Source of the DNA: Gleditsia sinensis
Taxonomy: Eukaryota; Streptophyta; Magnoliopsida; Fabales; Fabaceae
Assembly: GCA_037074535.1 (NCBI GenBank)
Contig: CM073471.1
Coordinates: forward strand, 62,572,994 to 62,636,993
Direction: 5' to 3'
DNA: 64,000 bases
Position 1 is the first letter of the stretch. Each line of letters opens with the position of its first letter. Shown one piece after another: positions 47,156-62,100 of this stretch. Position numbers and translations under genes: made by a program. The notes under the pieces were generated by a model, which saw only the letters and a program-made list of their open reading frames with translations, did no database searches and was not told the origin of the DNA.

Positions 47156-50100
47156 CGAGAAACCCTAGATGCCAATTTCGTGCATCCGGATGACGTTGGC
47201 AAAAAAATTCAAACAAAAGGAATCGTTGGAAAGAAGAAGTCCCCAGTAACGCCACGACCTTCGTTTCGCGTGGTTCTGACTATCCGGCGGTAGAATCGGG
47301 CCGCCGAGAAACCCTAGATGCCAATTTCGTGCATCCGGATGACGTTGGCAAAAATTCAAACAAAAGGAATCGTTGGAAAGAAGAAGTCCTCAGTAACGCC
47401 ACGACCTTCGTTTCGTATTATTCCGACTTTTCGGCGGTAGAATCGGGCCGCCGAGAAACCCTAGATGCCAATTTCGTGAATCCGGATGACGATGGCGAAA
47501 ATTATAAAAAGTGGACTTCCTGGAAAGAAGAAGTGCTCAGTAACGCCACGACCTTCGTTTCGGGTGATTCCGACTTCTCGGGGGTCGAATCCGGCCGCCG
47601 AGAAACCTTAGATGACATTTTCGTGCATCCAGATGACCGTGGTAAAAATCCAAAATACGGGACTCGTTGGAAACAAGAAGTCCTCAGTAACGCCATGTCA
47701 TTCGTTTCGCGCGATTCCGACTTGCCGGCGGTAGAATCGGACCGCCGAGAAACCCTAGATGCCAATTTCGTGCATCCGGATGACGGTGGCGAAAATAATA
47801 AAAAAGTGGACTTCCTGGAAAGAAGAACTGCTCAGTAACGCCACGACCTTCGTTACGCGTGATTCTGACTTTTCGGCGGTCGACTCGGGCCGCCGAGAAA
47901 CCCAAGATGACATTTTCGTGCATCCGGATGACGGTGGCAAAAATTCAAACAAAGGGACTCGTTGAAAAGAAGAAGTGATTAGTAACGCTACGATCTTCGT
48001 TTCGCGTGATTCCGACTATTGGGAGGTCGAATCGGGCCGCCGAGAAACCCTAGATGCCATTTTCGTGCGTCCGGGAGACGTTGGCAAAAATACAAACAAA
48101 AAGAATCGTTGGAAATAAGAAGTCCTCAGTAACGGCACGACCTTCGTTTCGCGTGATTTTGACTTTCCAGCGGTAGAATCGGGCCGCCGAGAAACCCTAG
48201 ATGCCATTTTCGTGCATACGGATGACGGTGGTGAAAATTATAAAAAGTGGACTTCTCGGAAAGAAGAAGTGCTCAGTAACGCCACGACCTTCGTTTCGCG
48301 TGATTCTGACTTTTCGGGGGTCGAATCGGACCGCCAAGAAACCCTAGATGACATTTTCGTGCATCTGGATGACCGTGGCGAAAATCCAAAACAACGGGAC
48401 TCGTTGGAAAGAAGAAGTCATCGGTCACGCCACGACCTTCGTTTCGCGTGATTCCGACTCTCCGGCAGTCGAATCGGGCCGCCGAGAAACCCTAGATGCC
48501 ATTTTCGTGCATCCGTATGGCGGTGGCAAAAATTGAAACAAAGGGACTCGCCGAAAAGAAGAAGTCATTAATAACGCTACGACCTTCGTTTCGCGTGATT
48601 CTGACTTTCCGGCGGTAGAATCGGGCCGCCGAGAAACCCTAGATGCCAATTTCGTGCATCCGGATGACGTTGGCAAAAAAATTCAAACAAAAGGAATCGT
48701 TGGAAAGAAGAAGTCCCCAGTAACGCCACGACCTTCGTTTCGCGTGGTTCTGACTATCCGGCGGTAGAATCGGGCCGCCGAGAAACCCTAGATGCCAATT
48801 TCGTGCATCCGGATGACGTTGGCAAAAATTCAAACAAAAGGAATCGTTGGAAAGAAGAAGTCCTCAGTAACGCCACGACCTTCGTTTCGTATTATTCCGA
48901 CTTTTCGGCGGTAGAATCGGGCCGCCGAGAAACCCTAGATGCCAATTTCGTGAATCCGGATGACGATGGCGAAAATTATAAAAAGTGGACTTCCTGGAAA
49001 GAAGAAGTGCTCAGTAACGCCACGACCTTCGTTTCGGGTGATTCCGACTTCTCGGGGGTCGAATCCGGCCGCCGAGAAACCTTAGATGACATTTTCGTGC
49101 ATCCAGATGACCGTGGTAAAAATCCAAAATACGGGACTCGTTGGAAACAAGAAGTCCTCAGTAACGCCATGTCATTCGTTTCGCGCGATTCCGACTTGCC
49201 GGCGGTAGAATCGGACCGCCGAGAAACCCTAGATGCCAATTTCGTGCATCCGGATGACGGTGGCGAAAATAATAAAAAAGTGGACTTCCTGGAAAGAAGA
49301 ACTGCTCAGTAACGCCACGACCTTCGTTACGCGTGATTCTGACTTTTCGGCGGTCGACTCGGGCCGCCGAGAAACCCAAGATGACATTTTCGTGCATCCG
49401 GATGACGGTGGCAAAAATTCAAACAAAGGGACTCGTTGAAAAGAAGAAGTGATTAGTAACGCTACGATCTTCGTTTCGCGTGATTCCGACTATTGGGAGG
49501 TCGAATCGGGCCGCCGAGAAACCCTAGATGCCATTTTCGTGCGTCCGGGAGACGTTGGCAAAAATACAAACAAAAAGAATCGTTGGAAATAAGAAGTCCT
49601 CAGTAACGGCACGACCTTCGTTTCGCGTGATTTTGACTTTCCAGCGGTAGGATCGGGCCGCCGAGAAACCCTAGATGCCATTTTCGTGCATACGGATGAC
49701 GGTGGTGAAAATTATAAAAAGTGGACTTCTCGGAAAGAAGAAGTGCTCAGTAACGCCACGACCTTCGTTTCGCGTGATTCTGACTTTTCGGGGGTCGAAT
49801 CGGACCGCCAAGAAACCCTAGATGACATTTTCGTGCATCTGGATGACCGTGGCGAAAATCCAAAACAACGGGACTCGTTGGAAAGAAGAAGTCATCGGTC
49901 ACGCCACGACCTTCGTTTCGCGTGATTCCGACTCTCCGGCAGTCGAATCGGGCCGCCGAGAAACCCTAGATGCCATTTTCGTGCATCCGTATGGCGGTGG
50001 CAAAAATTGAAACAAAGGGACTCGCCGAAAAGAAGAAGTCATTAATAACGCTACGACCTTCGTTTCGCGTGATTCTGACTTTCCGGCGGTAGAATCGGGC

Positions 50101-53100
50101 CGCCGAGAAACCCTAGATGCCAATTTCGTGCATCCGGATGACGTTGGCAAAAAAATTCAAACAAAAGGAATCGTTGGAAAGAAGAAGTCCCCAGTAACGC
50201 CACGACCTTCGTTTCGCGTGGTTCTGACTATCCGGCGGTAGAATCGGGCCGCCGAGAAACCCTAGATGCCAATTTCGTGCATCCGGATGACGTTGGCAAA
50301 AATTCAAACAAAAGGAATCGTTGGAAAGAAGAAGTCCTCAGTAACGCCACGACCTTCGTTTCGTATTATTCCGACTTTTCGGCGGTAGAATCGGGCCGCC
50401 GAGAAACCCTAGATGCCAATTTCGTGAATCCGGATGACGATGGCGAAAATTATAAAAAGTGGACTTCCTGGAAAGAAGAAGTGCTCAGTAACGCCACGAC
50501 CTTCGTTTCGGGTGATTCCGACTTCTCGGGGGTCGAATCCGGCCGCCGAGAAACCTTAGATGACATTTTCGTGCATCCAGATGACCGTGGTAAAAATCCA
50601 AAATACGGGACTCGTTGGAAACAAGAAGTCCTCAGTAACGCCATGTCATTCGTTTCGCGCGATTCCGACTTGCCGGCGGTAGAATCGGACCGCCGAGAAA
50701 CCCTAGATGCCAATTTCGTGCATCCGGATGACGGTGGCGAAAATAATAAAAAAGTGGACTTCCTGGAAAGAAGAACTGCTCAGTAACGCCACGACCTTCG
50801 TTACGCGTGATTCTGACTTTTCGGCGGTCGACTCGGGCCGCCGAGAAACCCAAGATGACATTTTCGTGCATCCGGATGACGGTGGCAAAAATTCAAACAA
50901 AGGGACTCGTTGAAAAGAAGAAGTGATTAGTAACGCTACGATCTTCGTTTCGCGTGATTCCGACTATTGGGAGGTCGAATCGGGCCGCCGAGAAACCCTA
51001 GATGCCATTTTCGTGCGTCCGGGAGACGTTGGCAAAAATACAAACAAAAAGAATCGTTGGAAATAAGAAGTCCTCAGTAACGGCACGACCTTCGTTTCGC
51101 GTGATTTTGACTTTCCAGCGGTAGAATCGGGCCGCCGAGAAACCCTAGATGCCATTTTCGTGCATACGGATGACGGTGGTGAAAATTATAAAAAGTGGAC
51201 TTCTCGGAAAGAAGAAGTGCTCAGTAACGCCACGACCTTCGTTTCGCGTGATTCTGACTTTTCGGGGGTCGAATCGGACCGCCAAGAAACCCTAGATGAC
51301 ATTTTCGTGCATCTGGATGACCGTGGCGAAAATCCAAAACAACGGGACTCGTTGGAAAGAAGAAGTCATCGGTCACGCCACGACCTTCGTTTCGCGTGAT
51401 TCCGACTCTCCGGCAGTCGAATCGGGCCGCCGAGAAACCCTAGATGCCATTTTCGTGCATCCGTATGGCGGTGGCAAAAATTGAAACAAAGGGACTCGCC
51501 GAAAAGAAGAAGTCATTAATAACGCTACGACCTTCGTTTCGCGTGATTCTGACTTTCCGGCGGTAGAATCGGGCCGCCGAGAAACCCTAGATGCCAATTT
51601 CGTGCATCCGGATGACGTTGGCAAAAAAATTCAAACAAAAGGAATCGTTGGAAAGAAGAAGTCCCCAGTAACGCCACGACCTTCGTTTCGCGTGGTTCTG
51701 ACTATCCGGCGGTAGAATCGGGCCGCCGAGAAACCCTAGATGCCAATTTCGTGCATCCGGATGACGTTGGCAAAAATTCAAACAAAAGGAATCGTTGGAA
51801 AGAAGAAGTCCTCAGTAACGCCACGACCTTCGTTTCGTATTATTCCGACTTTTCGGCGGTAGAATCGGGCCGCCGAGAAACCCTAGATGCCAATTTCGTG
51901 AATCCGGATGACGATGGCGAAAATTATAAAAAGTGGACTTCCTGGAAAGAAGAAGTGCTCAGTAACGCCACGACCTTCGTTTCGGGTGATTCCGACTTCT
52001 CGGGGGTCGAATCCGGCCGCCGAGAAACCTTAGATGACATTTTCGTGCATCCAGATGACCGTGGTAAAAATCCAAAATACGGGACTCGTTGGAAACAAGA
52101 AGTCCTCAGTAACGCCATGTCATTCGTTTCGCGCGATTCCGACTTGCCGGCGGTAGAATCGGACCGCCGAGAAACCCTAGATGCCAATTTCGTGCATCCG
52201 GATGACGGTGGCGAAAATAATAAAAAAGTGGACTTCCTGGAAAGAAGAACTGCTCAGTAACGCCACGACCTTCGTTACGCGTGATTCTGACTTTTCGGCG
52301 GTCGACTCGGGCCGCCGAGAAACCCAAGATGACATTTTCGTGCATCCGGATGACGGTGGCAAAAATTCAAACAAAGGGACTCGTTGAAAAGAAGAAGTGA
52401 TTAGTAACGCTACGATCTTCGTTTCGCGTGATTCCGACTATTGGGAGGTCGAATCGGGCCGCCGAGAAACCCTAGATGCCATTTTCGTGCGTCCGGGAGA
52501 CGTTGGCAAAAATACAAACAAAAAGAATCGTTGGAAATAAGAAGTCCTCAGTAACGGCACGACCTTCGTTTCGCGTGATTTTGACTTTCCAGCGGTAGAA
52601 TCGGGCCGCCGAGAAACCCTAGATGCCATTTTCGTGCATACGGATGACGGTGGTGAAAATTATAAAAAGTGGACTTCTCGGAAAGAAGAAGTGCTCAGTA
52701 ACGCCACGACCTTCGTTTCGCGTGATTCTGACTTTTCGGGGGTCGAATCGGACCGCCAAGAAACCCTAGATGACATTTTCGTGCATCTGGATGACCGTGG
52801 CGAAAATCCAAAACAACGGGACTCGTTGGAAAGAAGAAGTCATCGGTCACGCCACGACCTTCGTTTCGCGTGATTCCGACTCTCCGGCAGTCGAATCGGG
52901 CCGCCGAGAAACCCTAGATGCCATTTTCGTGCATCCGTATGGCGGTGGCAAAAATTGAAACAAAGGGACTCGCCGAAAAGAAGAAGTCATTAATAACGCT
53001 ACGACCTTCGTTTCGCGTGATTCTGACTTTCCGGCGGTAGAATCGGGCCGCCGAGAAACCCTAGATGCCAATTTCGTGCATCCGGATGACGTTGGCAAAA

Positions 53101-56100
53101 AAATTCAAACAAAAGGAATCGTTGGAAAGAAGAAGTCCCCAGTAACGCCACGACCTTCGTTTCGCGTGGTTCTGACTATCCGGCGGTAGAATCGGGCCGC
53201 CGAGAAACCCTAGATGCCAATTTCGTGCATCCGGATGACGTTGGCAAAAATTCAAACAAAAGGAATCGTTGGAAAGAAGAAGTCCTCAGTAACGCCACGA
53301 CCTTCGTTTCGTATTATTCCGACTTTTCGGCGGTAGAATCGGGCCGCCGAGAAACCCTAGATGCCAATTTCGTGAATCCGGATGACGATGGCGAAAATTA
53401 TAAAAAGTGGACTTCCTGGAAAGAAGAAGTGCTCAGTAACGCCACGACCTTCGTTTCGGGTGATTCCGACTTCTCGGGGGTCGAATCCGGCCGCCGAGAA
53501 ACCTTAGATGACATTTTCGTGCATCCAGATGACCGTGGTAAAAATCCAAAATACGGGACTCGTTGGAAACAAGAAGTCCTCAGTAACGCCATGTCATTCG
53601 TTTCGCGCGATTCCGACTTGCCGGCGGTAGAATCGGACCGCCGAGAAACCCTAGATGCCAATTTCGTGCATCCGGATGACGGTGGCGAAAATAATAAAAA
53701 AGTGGACTTCCTGGAAAGAAGAACTGCTCAGTAACGCCACGACCTTCGTTACGCGTGATTCTGACTTTTCGGCGGTCGACTCGGGCCGCCGAGAAACCCA
53801 AGATGACATTTTCGTGCATCCGGATGACGGTGGCAAAAATTCAAACAAAGGGACTCGTTGAAAAGAAGAAGTGATTAGTAACGCTACGATCTTCGTTTCG
53901 CGTGATTCCGACTATTGGGAGGTCGAATCGGGCCGCCGAGAAACCCTAGATGCCATTTTCGTGCGTCCGGGAGACGTTGGCAAAAATACAAACAAAAAGA
54001 ATCGTTGGAAATAAGAAGTCCTCAGTAACGGCACGACCTTCGTTTCGCGTGATTTTGACTTTCCAGCGGTAGAATCGGGCCGCCGAGAAACCCTAGATGC
54101 CATTTTCGTGCATACGGATGACGGTGGTGAAAATTATAAAAAGTGGACTTCTCGGAAAGAAGAAGTGCTCAGTAACGCCACGACCTTCGTTTCGCGTGAT
54201 TCTGACTTTTCGGGGGTCGAATCGGACCGCCAAGAAACCCTAGATGACATTTTCGTGCATCTGGATGACCGTGGCGAAAATCCAAAACAACGGGACTCGT
54301 TGGAAAGAAGAAGTCATCGGTCACGCCACGACCTTCGTTTCGCGTGATTCCGACTCTCCGGCAGTCGAATCGGGCCGCCGAGAAACCCTAGATGCCATTT
54401 TCGTGCATCCGTATGGCGGTGGCAAAAATTGAAACAAAGGGACTCGCCGAAAAGAAGAAGTCATTAATAACGCTACGACCTTCGTTTCGCGTGATTCTGA
54501 CTTTCCGGCGGTAGAATCGGGCCGCCGAGAAACCCTAGATGCCAATTTCGTGCATCCGGATGACGTTGGCAAAAAAATTCAAACAAAAGGAATCGTTGGA
54601 AAGAAGAAGTCCCCAGTAACGCCACGACCTTCGTTTCGCGTGGTTCTGACTATCCGGCGGTAGAATCGGGCCGCCGAGAAACCCTAGATGCCAATTTCGT
54701 GCATCCGGATGACGTTGGCAAAAATTCAAACAAAAGGAATCGTTGGAAAGAAGAAGTCCTCAGTAACGCCACGACCTTCGTTTCGTATTATTCCGACTTT
54801 TCGGCGGTAGAATCGGGCCGCCGAGAAACCCTAGATGCCAATTTCGTGAATCCGGATGACGATGGCGAAAATTATAAAAAGTGGACTTCCTGGAAAGAAG
54901 AAGTGCTCAGTAACGCCACGACCTTCGTTTCGGGTGATTCCGACTTCTCGGGGGTCGAATCCGGCCGCCGAGAAACCTTAGATGACATTTTCGTGCATCC
55001 AGATGACCGTGGTAAAAATCCAAAATACGGGACTCGTTGGAAACAAGAAGTCCTCAGTAACGCCATGTCATTCGTTTCGCGCGATTCCGACTTGCCGGCG
55101 GTAGAATCGGACCGCCGAGAAACCCTAGATGCCAATTTCGTGCATCCGGATGACGGTGGCGAAAATAATAAAAAAGTGGACTTCCTGGAAAGAAGAACTG
55201 CTCAGTAACGCCACGACCTTCGTTACGCGTGATTCTGACTTTTCGGCGGTCGACTCGGGCCGCCGAGAAACCCAAGATGACATTTTCGTGCATCCGGATG
55301 ACGGTGGCAAAAATTCAAACAAAGGGACTCGTTGAAAAGAAGAAGTGATTAGTAACGCTACGATCTTCGTTTCGCGTGATTCCGACTATTGGGAGGTCGA
55401 ATCGGGCCGCCGAGAAACCCTAGATGCCATTTTCGTGCGTCCGGGAGACGTTGGCAAAAATACAAACAAAAAGAATCGTTGGAAATAAGAAGTCCTCAGT
55501 AACGGCACGACCTTCGTTTCGCGTGATTTTGACTTTCCAGCGGTAGAATCGGGCCGCCGAGAAACCCTAGATGCCATTTTCGTGCATACGGATGACGGTG
55601 GTGAAAATTATAAAAAGTGGACTTCTCGGAAAGAAGAAGTGCTCAGTAACGCCACGACCTTCGTTTCGCGTGATTCTGACTTTTCGGGGGTCGAATCGGA
55701 CCGCCAAGAAACCCTAGATGACATTTTCGTGCATCTGGATGACCGTGGCGAAAATCCAAAACAACGGGACTCGTTGGAAAGAAGAAGTCATCGGTCACGC
55801 CACGACCTTCGTTTCGCGTGATTCCGACTCTCCGGCAGTCGAATCGGGCCGCCGAGAAACCCTAGATGCCATTTTCGTGCATCCGTATGGCGGTGGCAAA
55901 AATTGAAACAAAGGGACTCGCCGAAAAGAAGAAGTCATTAATAACGCTACGACCTTCGTTTCGCGTGATTCTGACTTTCCGGCGGTAGAATCGGGCCGCC
56001 GAGAAACCCTAGATGCCAATTTCGTGCATCCGGATGACGTTGGCAAAAAAATTCAAACAAAAGGAATCGTTGGAAAGAAGAAGTCCCCAGTAACGCCACG

Positions 56101-59100
56101 ACCTTCGTTTCGCGTGGTTCTGACTATCCGGCGGTAGAATCGGGCCGCCGAGAAACCCTAGATGCCAATTTCGTGCATCCGGATGACGTTGGCAAAAATT
56201 CAAACAAAAGGAATCGTTGGAAAGAAGAAGTCCTCAGTAACGCCACGACCTTCGTTTCGTATTATTCCGACTTTTCGGCGGTAGAATCGGGCCGCCGAGA
56301 AACCCTAGATGCCAATTTCGTGAATCCGGATGACGATGGCGAAAATTATAAAAAGTGGACTTCCTGGAAAGAAGAAGTGCTCAGTAACGCCACGACCTTC
56401 GTTTCGGGTGATTCCGACTTCTCGGGGGTCGAATCCGGCCGCCGAGAAACCTTAGATGACATTTTCGTGCATCCAGATGACCGTGGTAAAAATCCAAAAT
56501 ACGGGACTCGTTGGAAACAAGAAGTCCTCAGTAACGCCATGTCATTCGTTTCGCGCGATTCCGACTTGCCGGCGGTAGAATCGGACCGCCGAGAAACCCT
56601 AGATGCCAATTTCGTGCATCCGGATGACGGTGGCGAAAATAATAAAAAAGTGGACTTCCTGGAAAGAAGAACTGCTCAGTAACGCCACGACCTTCGTTAC
56701 GCGTGATTCTGACTTTTCGGCGGTCGACTCGGGCCGCCGAGAAACCCAAGATGACATTTTCGTGCATCCGGATGACGGTGGCAAAAATTCAAACAAAGGG
56801 ACTCGTTGAAAAGAAGAAGTGATTAGTAACGCTACGATCTTCGTTTCGCGTGATTCCGACTATTGGGAGGTCGAATCGGGCCGCCGAGAAACCCTAGATG
56901 CCATTTTCGTGCGTCCGGGAGACGTTGGCAAAAATACAAACAAAAAGAATCGTTGGAAATAAGAAGTCCTCAGTAACGGCACGACCTTCGTTTCGCGTGA
57001 TTTTGACTTTCCAGCGGTAGAATCGGGCCGCCGAGAAACCCTAGATGCCATTTTCGTGCATACGGATGACGGTGGTGAAAATTATAAAAAGTGGACTTCT
57101 CGGAAAGAAGAAGTGCTCAGTAACGCCACGACCTTCGTTTCGCGTGATTCTGACTTTTCGGGGGTCGAATCGGACCGCCAAGAAACCCTAGATGACATTT
57201 TCGTGCATCTGGATGACCGTGGCGAAAATCCAAAACAACGGGACTCGTTGGAAAGAAGAAGTCATCGGTCACGCCACGACCTTCGTTTCGCGTGATTCCG
57301 ACTCTCCGGCAGTCGAATCGGGCCGCCGAGAAACCCTAGATGCCATTTTCGTGCATCCGTATGGCGGTGGCAAAAATTGAAACAAAGGGACTCGCCGAAA
57401 AGAAGAAGTCATTAATAACGCTACGACCTTCGTTTCGCGTGATTCTGACTTTCCGGCGGTAGAATCGGGCCGCCGAGAAACCCTAGATGCCAATTTCGTG
57501 CATCCGGATGACGTTGGCAAAAAAATTCAAACAAAAGGAATCGTTGGAAAGAAGAAGTCCCCAGTAACGCCACGACCTTCGTTTCGCGTGGTTCTGACTA
57601 TCCGGCGGTAGAATCGGGCCGCCGAGAAACCCTAGATGCCAATTTCGTGCATCCGGATGACGTTGGCAAAAATTCAAACAAAAGGAATCGTTGGAAAGAA
57701 GAAGTCCTCAGTAACGCCACGACCTTCGTTTCGTATTATTCCGACTTTTCGGCGGTAGAATCGGGCCGCCGAGAAACCCTAGATGCCAATTTCGTGAATC
57801 CGGATGACGATGGCGAAAATTATAAAAAGTGGACTTCCTGGAAAGAAGAAGTGCTCAGTAACGCCACGACCTTCGTTTCGGGTGATTCCGACTTCTCGGG
57901 GGTCGAATCCGGCCGCCGAGAAACCTTAGATGACATTTTCGTGCATCCAGATGACCGTGGTAAAAATCCAAAATACGGGACTCGTTGGAAACAAGAAGTC
58001 CTCAGTAACGCCATGTCATTCGTTTCGCGCGATTCCGACTTGCCGGCGGTAGAATCGGACCGCCGAGAAACCCTAGATGCCAATTTCGTGCATCCGGATG
58101 ACGGTGGCGAAAATAATAAAAAAGTGGACTTCCTGGAAAGAAGAACTGCTCAGTAACGCCACGACCTTCGTTACGCGTGATTCTGACTTTTCGGCGGTCG
58201 ACTCGGGCCGCCGAGAAACCCAAGATGACATTTTCGTGCATCCGGATGACGGTGGCAAAAATTCAAACAAAGGGACTCGTTGAAAAGAAGAAGTGATTAG
58301 TAACGCTACGATCTTCGTTTCGCGTGATTCCGACTATTGGGAGGTCGAATCGGGCCGCCGAGAAACCCTAGATGCCATTTTCGTGCGTCCGGGAGACGTT
58401 GGCAAAAATACAAACAAAAAGAATCGTTGGAAATAAGAAGTCCTCAGTAACGGCACGACCTTCGTTTCGCGTGATTTTGACTTTCCAGCGGTAGAATCGG
58501 GCCGCCGAGAAACCCTAGATGCCATTTTCGTGCATACGGATGACGGTGGTGAAAATTATAAAAAGTGGACTTCTCGGAAAGAAGAAGTGCTCAGTAACGC
58601 CACGACCTTCGTTTCGCGTGATTCTGACTTTTCGGGGGTCGAATCGGACCGCCAAGAAACCCTAGATGACATTTTCGTGCATCTGGATGACCGTGGCGAA
58701 AATCCAAAACAACGGGACTCGTTGGAAAGAAGAAGTCATCGGTCACGCCACGACCTTCGTTTCGCGTGATTCCGACTCTCCGGCAGTCGAATCGGGCCGC
58801 CGAGAAACCCTAGATGCCATTTTCGTGCATCCGTATGGCGGTGGCAAAAATTGAAACAAAGGGACTCGCCGAAAAGAAGAAGTCATTAATAACGCTACGA
58901 CCTTCGTTTCGCGTGATTCTGACTTTCCGGCGGTAGAATCGGGCCGCCGAGAAACCCTAGATGCCAATTTCGTGCATCCGGATGACGTTGGCAAAAAAAT
59001 TCAAACAAAAGGAATCGTTGGAAAGAAGAAGTCCCCAGTAACGCCACGACCTTCGTTTCGCGTGGTTCTGACTATCCGGCGGTAGAATCGGGCCGCCGAG

Positions 59101-62100
59101 AAACCCTAGATGCCAATTTCGTGCATCCGGATGACGTTGGCAAAAATTCAAACAAAAGGAATCGTTGGAAAGAAGAAGTCCTCAGTAACGCCACGACCTT
59201 CGTTTCGTATTATTCCGACTTTTCGGCGGTAGAATCGGGCCGCCGAGAAACCCTAGATGCCAATTTCGTGAATCCGGATGACGATGGCGAAAATTATAAA
59301 AAGTGGACTTCCTGGAAAGAAGAAGTGCTCAGTAACGCCACGACCTTCGTTTCGGGTGATTCCGACTTCTCGGGGGTCGAATCCGGCCGCCGAGAAACCT
59401 TAGATGACATTTTCGTGCATCCAGATGACCGTGGTAAAAATCCAAAATACGGGACTCGTTGGAAACAAGAAGTCCTCAGTAACGCCATGTCATTCGTTTC
59501 GCGCGATTCCGACTTGCCGGCGGTAGAATCGGACCGCCGAGAAACCCTAGATGCCAATTTCGTGCATCCGGATGACGGTGGCGAAAATAATAAAAAAGTG
59601 GACTTCCTGGAAAGAAGAACTGCTCAGTAACGCCACGACCTTCGTTACGCGTGATTCTGACTTTTCGGCGGTCGACTCGGGCCGCCGAGAAACCCAAGAT
59701 GACATTTTCGTGCATCCGGATGACGGTGGCAAAAATTCAAACAAAGGGACTCGTTGAAAAGAAGAAGTGATTAGTAACGCTACGATCTTCGTTTCGCGTG
59801 ATTCCGACTATTGGGAGGTCGAATCGGGCCGCCGAGAAACCCTAGATGCCATTTTCGTGCGTCCGGGAGACGTTGGCAAAAATACAAACAAAAAGAATCG
59901 TTGGAAATAAGAAGTCCTCAGTAACGGCACGACCTTCGTTTCGCGTGATTTTGACTTTCCAGCGGTAGAATCGGGCCGCCGAGAAACCCTAGATGCCATT
60001 TTCGTGCATACGGATGACGGTGGTGAAAAATTATAAAAAGTGGACTTCTCGGAAAGAAGAAGTGCTCAGTAACGCCACGACCTTCGTTTCGCGTGATTCT
60101 GACTTTTCGGGGGTCGAATCGGACCGCCAAGAAACCCTAGATGACATTTTCGTGCATCTGGATGACCGTGGCGAAAATCCAAAACAACGGGACTCGTTGG
60201 AAAGAAGAAGTCATCGGTCACGCCACGACCTTCGTTTCGCGTGATTCCGACTCTCCGGCAGTCGAATCGGGCCGCCGAGAAACCCTAGATGCCATTTTCG
60301 TGCATCCGTATGGCGGTGGCAAAAATTGAAACAAAGGGACTCGCCGAAAAGAAGAAGTCATTAATAACGCTACGACCTTCGTTTCGCGTGATTCTGACTT
60401 TCCGGCGGTAGAATCGGGCCGCCGAGAAACCCTAGATGCCAATTTCGTGCATCCGGATGACGTTGGCAAAAAAATTCAAACAAAAGGAATCGTTGGAAAG
60501 AAGAAGTCCCCAGTAACGCCACGACCTTCGTTTCGCGTGGTTCTGACTATCCGGCGGTAGAATCGGGCCGCCGAGAAACCCTAGATGCCAATTTCGTGCA
60601 TCCGGATGACGTTGGCAAAAATTCAAACAAAAGGAATCGTTGGAAAGAAGAAGTCCTCAGTAACGCCACGACCTTCGTTTCGTATTATTCCGACTTTTCG
60701 GCGGTAGAATCGGGCCGCCGAGAAACCCTAGATGCCAATTTCGTGAATCCGGATGACGATGGCGAAAATTATAAAAAGTGGACTTCCTGGAAAGAAGAAG
60801 TGCTCAGTAACGCCACGACCTTCGTTTCGGGTGATTCCGACTTCTCGGGGGTCGAATCCGGCCGCCGAGAAACCTTAGATGACATTTTCGTGCATCCAGA
60901 TGACCGTGGTAAAAATCCAAAATACGGGACTCGTTGGAAACAAGAAGTCCTCAGTAACGCCATGTCATTCGTTTCGCGCGATTCCGACTTGCCGGCGGTA
61001 GAATCGGACCGCCGAGAAACCCTAGATGCCAATTTCGTGCATCCGGATGACGGTGGCGAAAATAATAAAAAAGTGGACTTCCTGGAAAGAAGAACTGCTC
61101 AGTAACGCCACGACCTTCGTTACGCGTGATTCTGACTTTTCGGCGGTCGACTCGGGCCGCCGAGAAACCCAAGATGACATTTTCGTGCATCCGGATGACG
61201 GTGGCAAAAATTCAAACAAAGGGACTCGTTGAAAAGAAGAAGTGATTAGTAACGCTACGATCTTCGTTTCGCGTGATTCCGACTATTGGGAGGTCGAATC
61301 GGGCCGCCGAGAAACCCTAGATGCCATTTTCGTGCGTCCGGGAGACGTTGGCAAAAATACAAACAAAAAGAATCGTTGGAAATAAGAAGTCCTCAGTAAC
61401 GGCACGACCTTCGTTTCGCGTGATTTTGACTTTCCAGCGGTAGAATCGGGCCGCCGAGAAACCCTAGATGCCATTTTCGTGCATACGGATGACGGTGGTG
61501 AAAATTATAAAAAGTGGACTTCTCGGAAAGAAGAAGTGCTCAGTAACGCCACGACCTTCGTTTCGCGTGATTCTGACTTTTCGGGGGTCGAATCGGACCG
61601 CCAAGAAACCCTAGATGACATTTTCGTGCATCTGGATGACCGTGGCGAAAATCCAAAACAACGGGACTCGTTGGAAAGAAGAAGTCATCGGTCACGCCAC
61701 GACCTTCGTTTCGCGTGATTCCGACTCTCCGGCAGTCGAATCGGGCCGCCGAGAAACCCTAGATGCCATTTTCGTGCATCCGTATGGCGGTGGCAAAAAT
61801 TGAAACAAAGGGACTCGCCGAAAAGAAGAAGTCATTAATAACGCTACGACCTTCGTTTCGCGTGATTCTGACTTTCCGGCGGTAGAATCGGGCCGCCGAG
61901 AAACCCTAGATGCCAATTTCGTGCATCCGGATGACGTTGGCAAAAAATTCAAACAAAAGGAATCGTTGGAAAGAAGAAGTCCCCAGTAACGCCACGATTC
62001 GCGTGGTTCTGACTATCCGGCGGTAGAATCGGGCCGCCGAGAAACCCTAGATGCCAATTTCGTGCATCCGGATGACGTTGGCAAAAATTCAAACAAAAGG

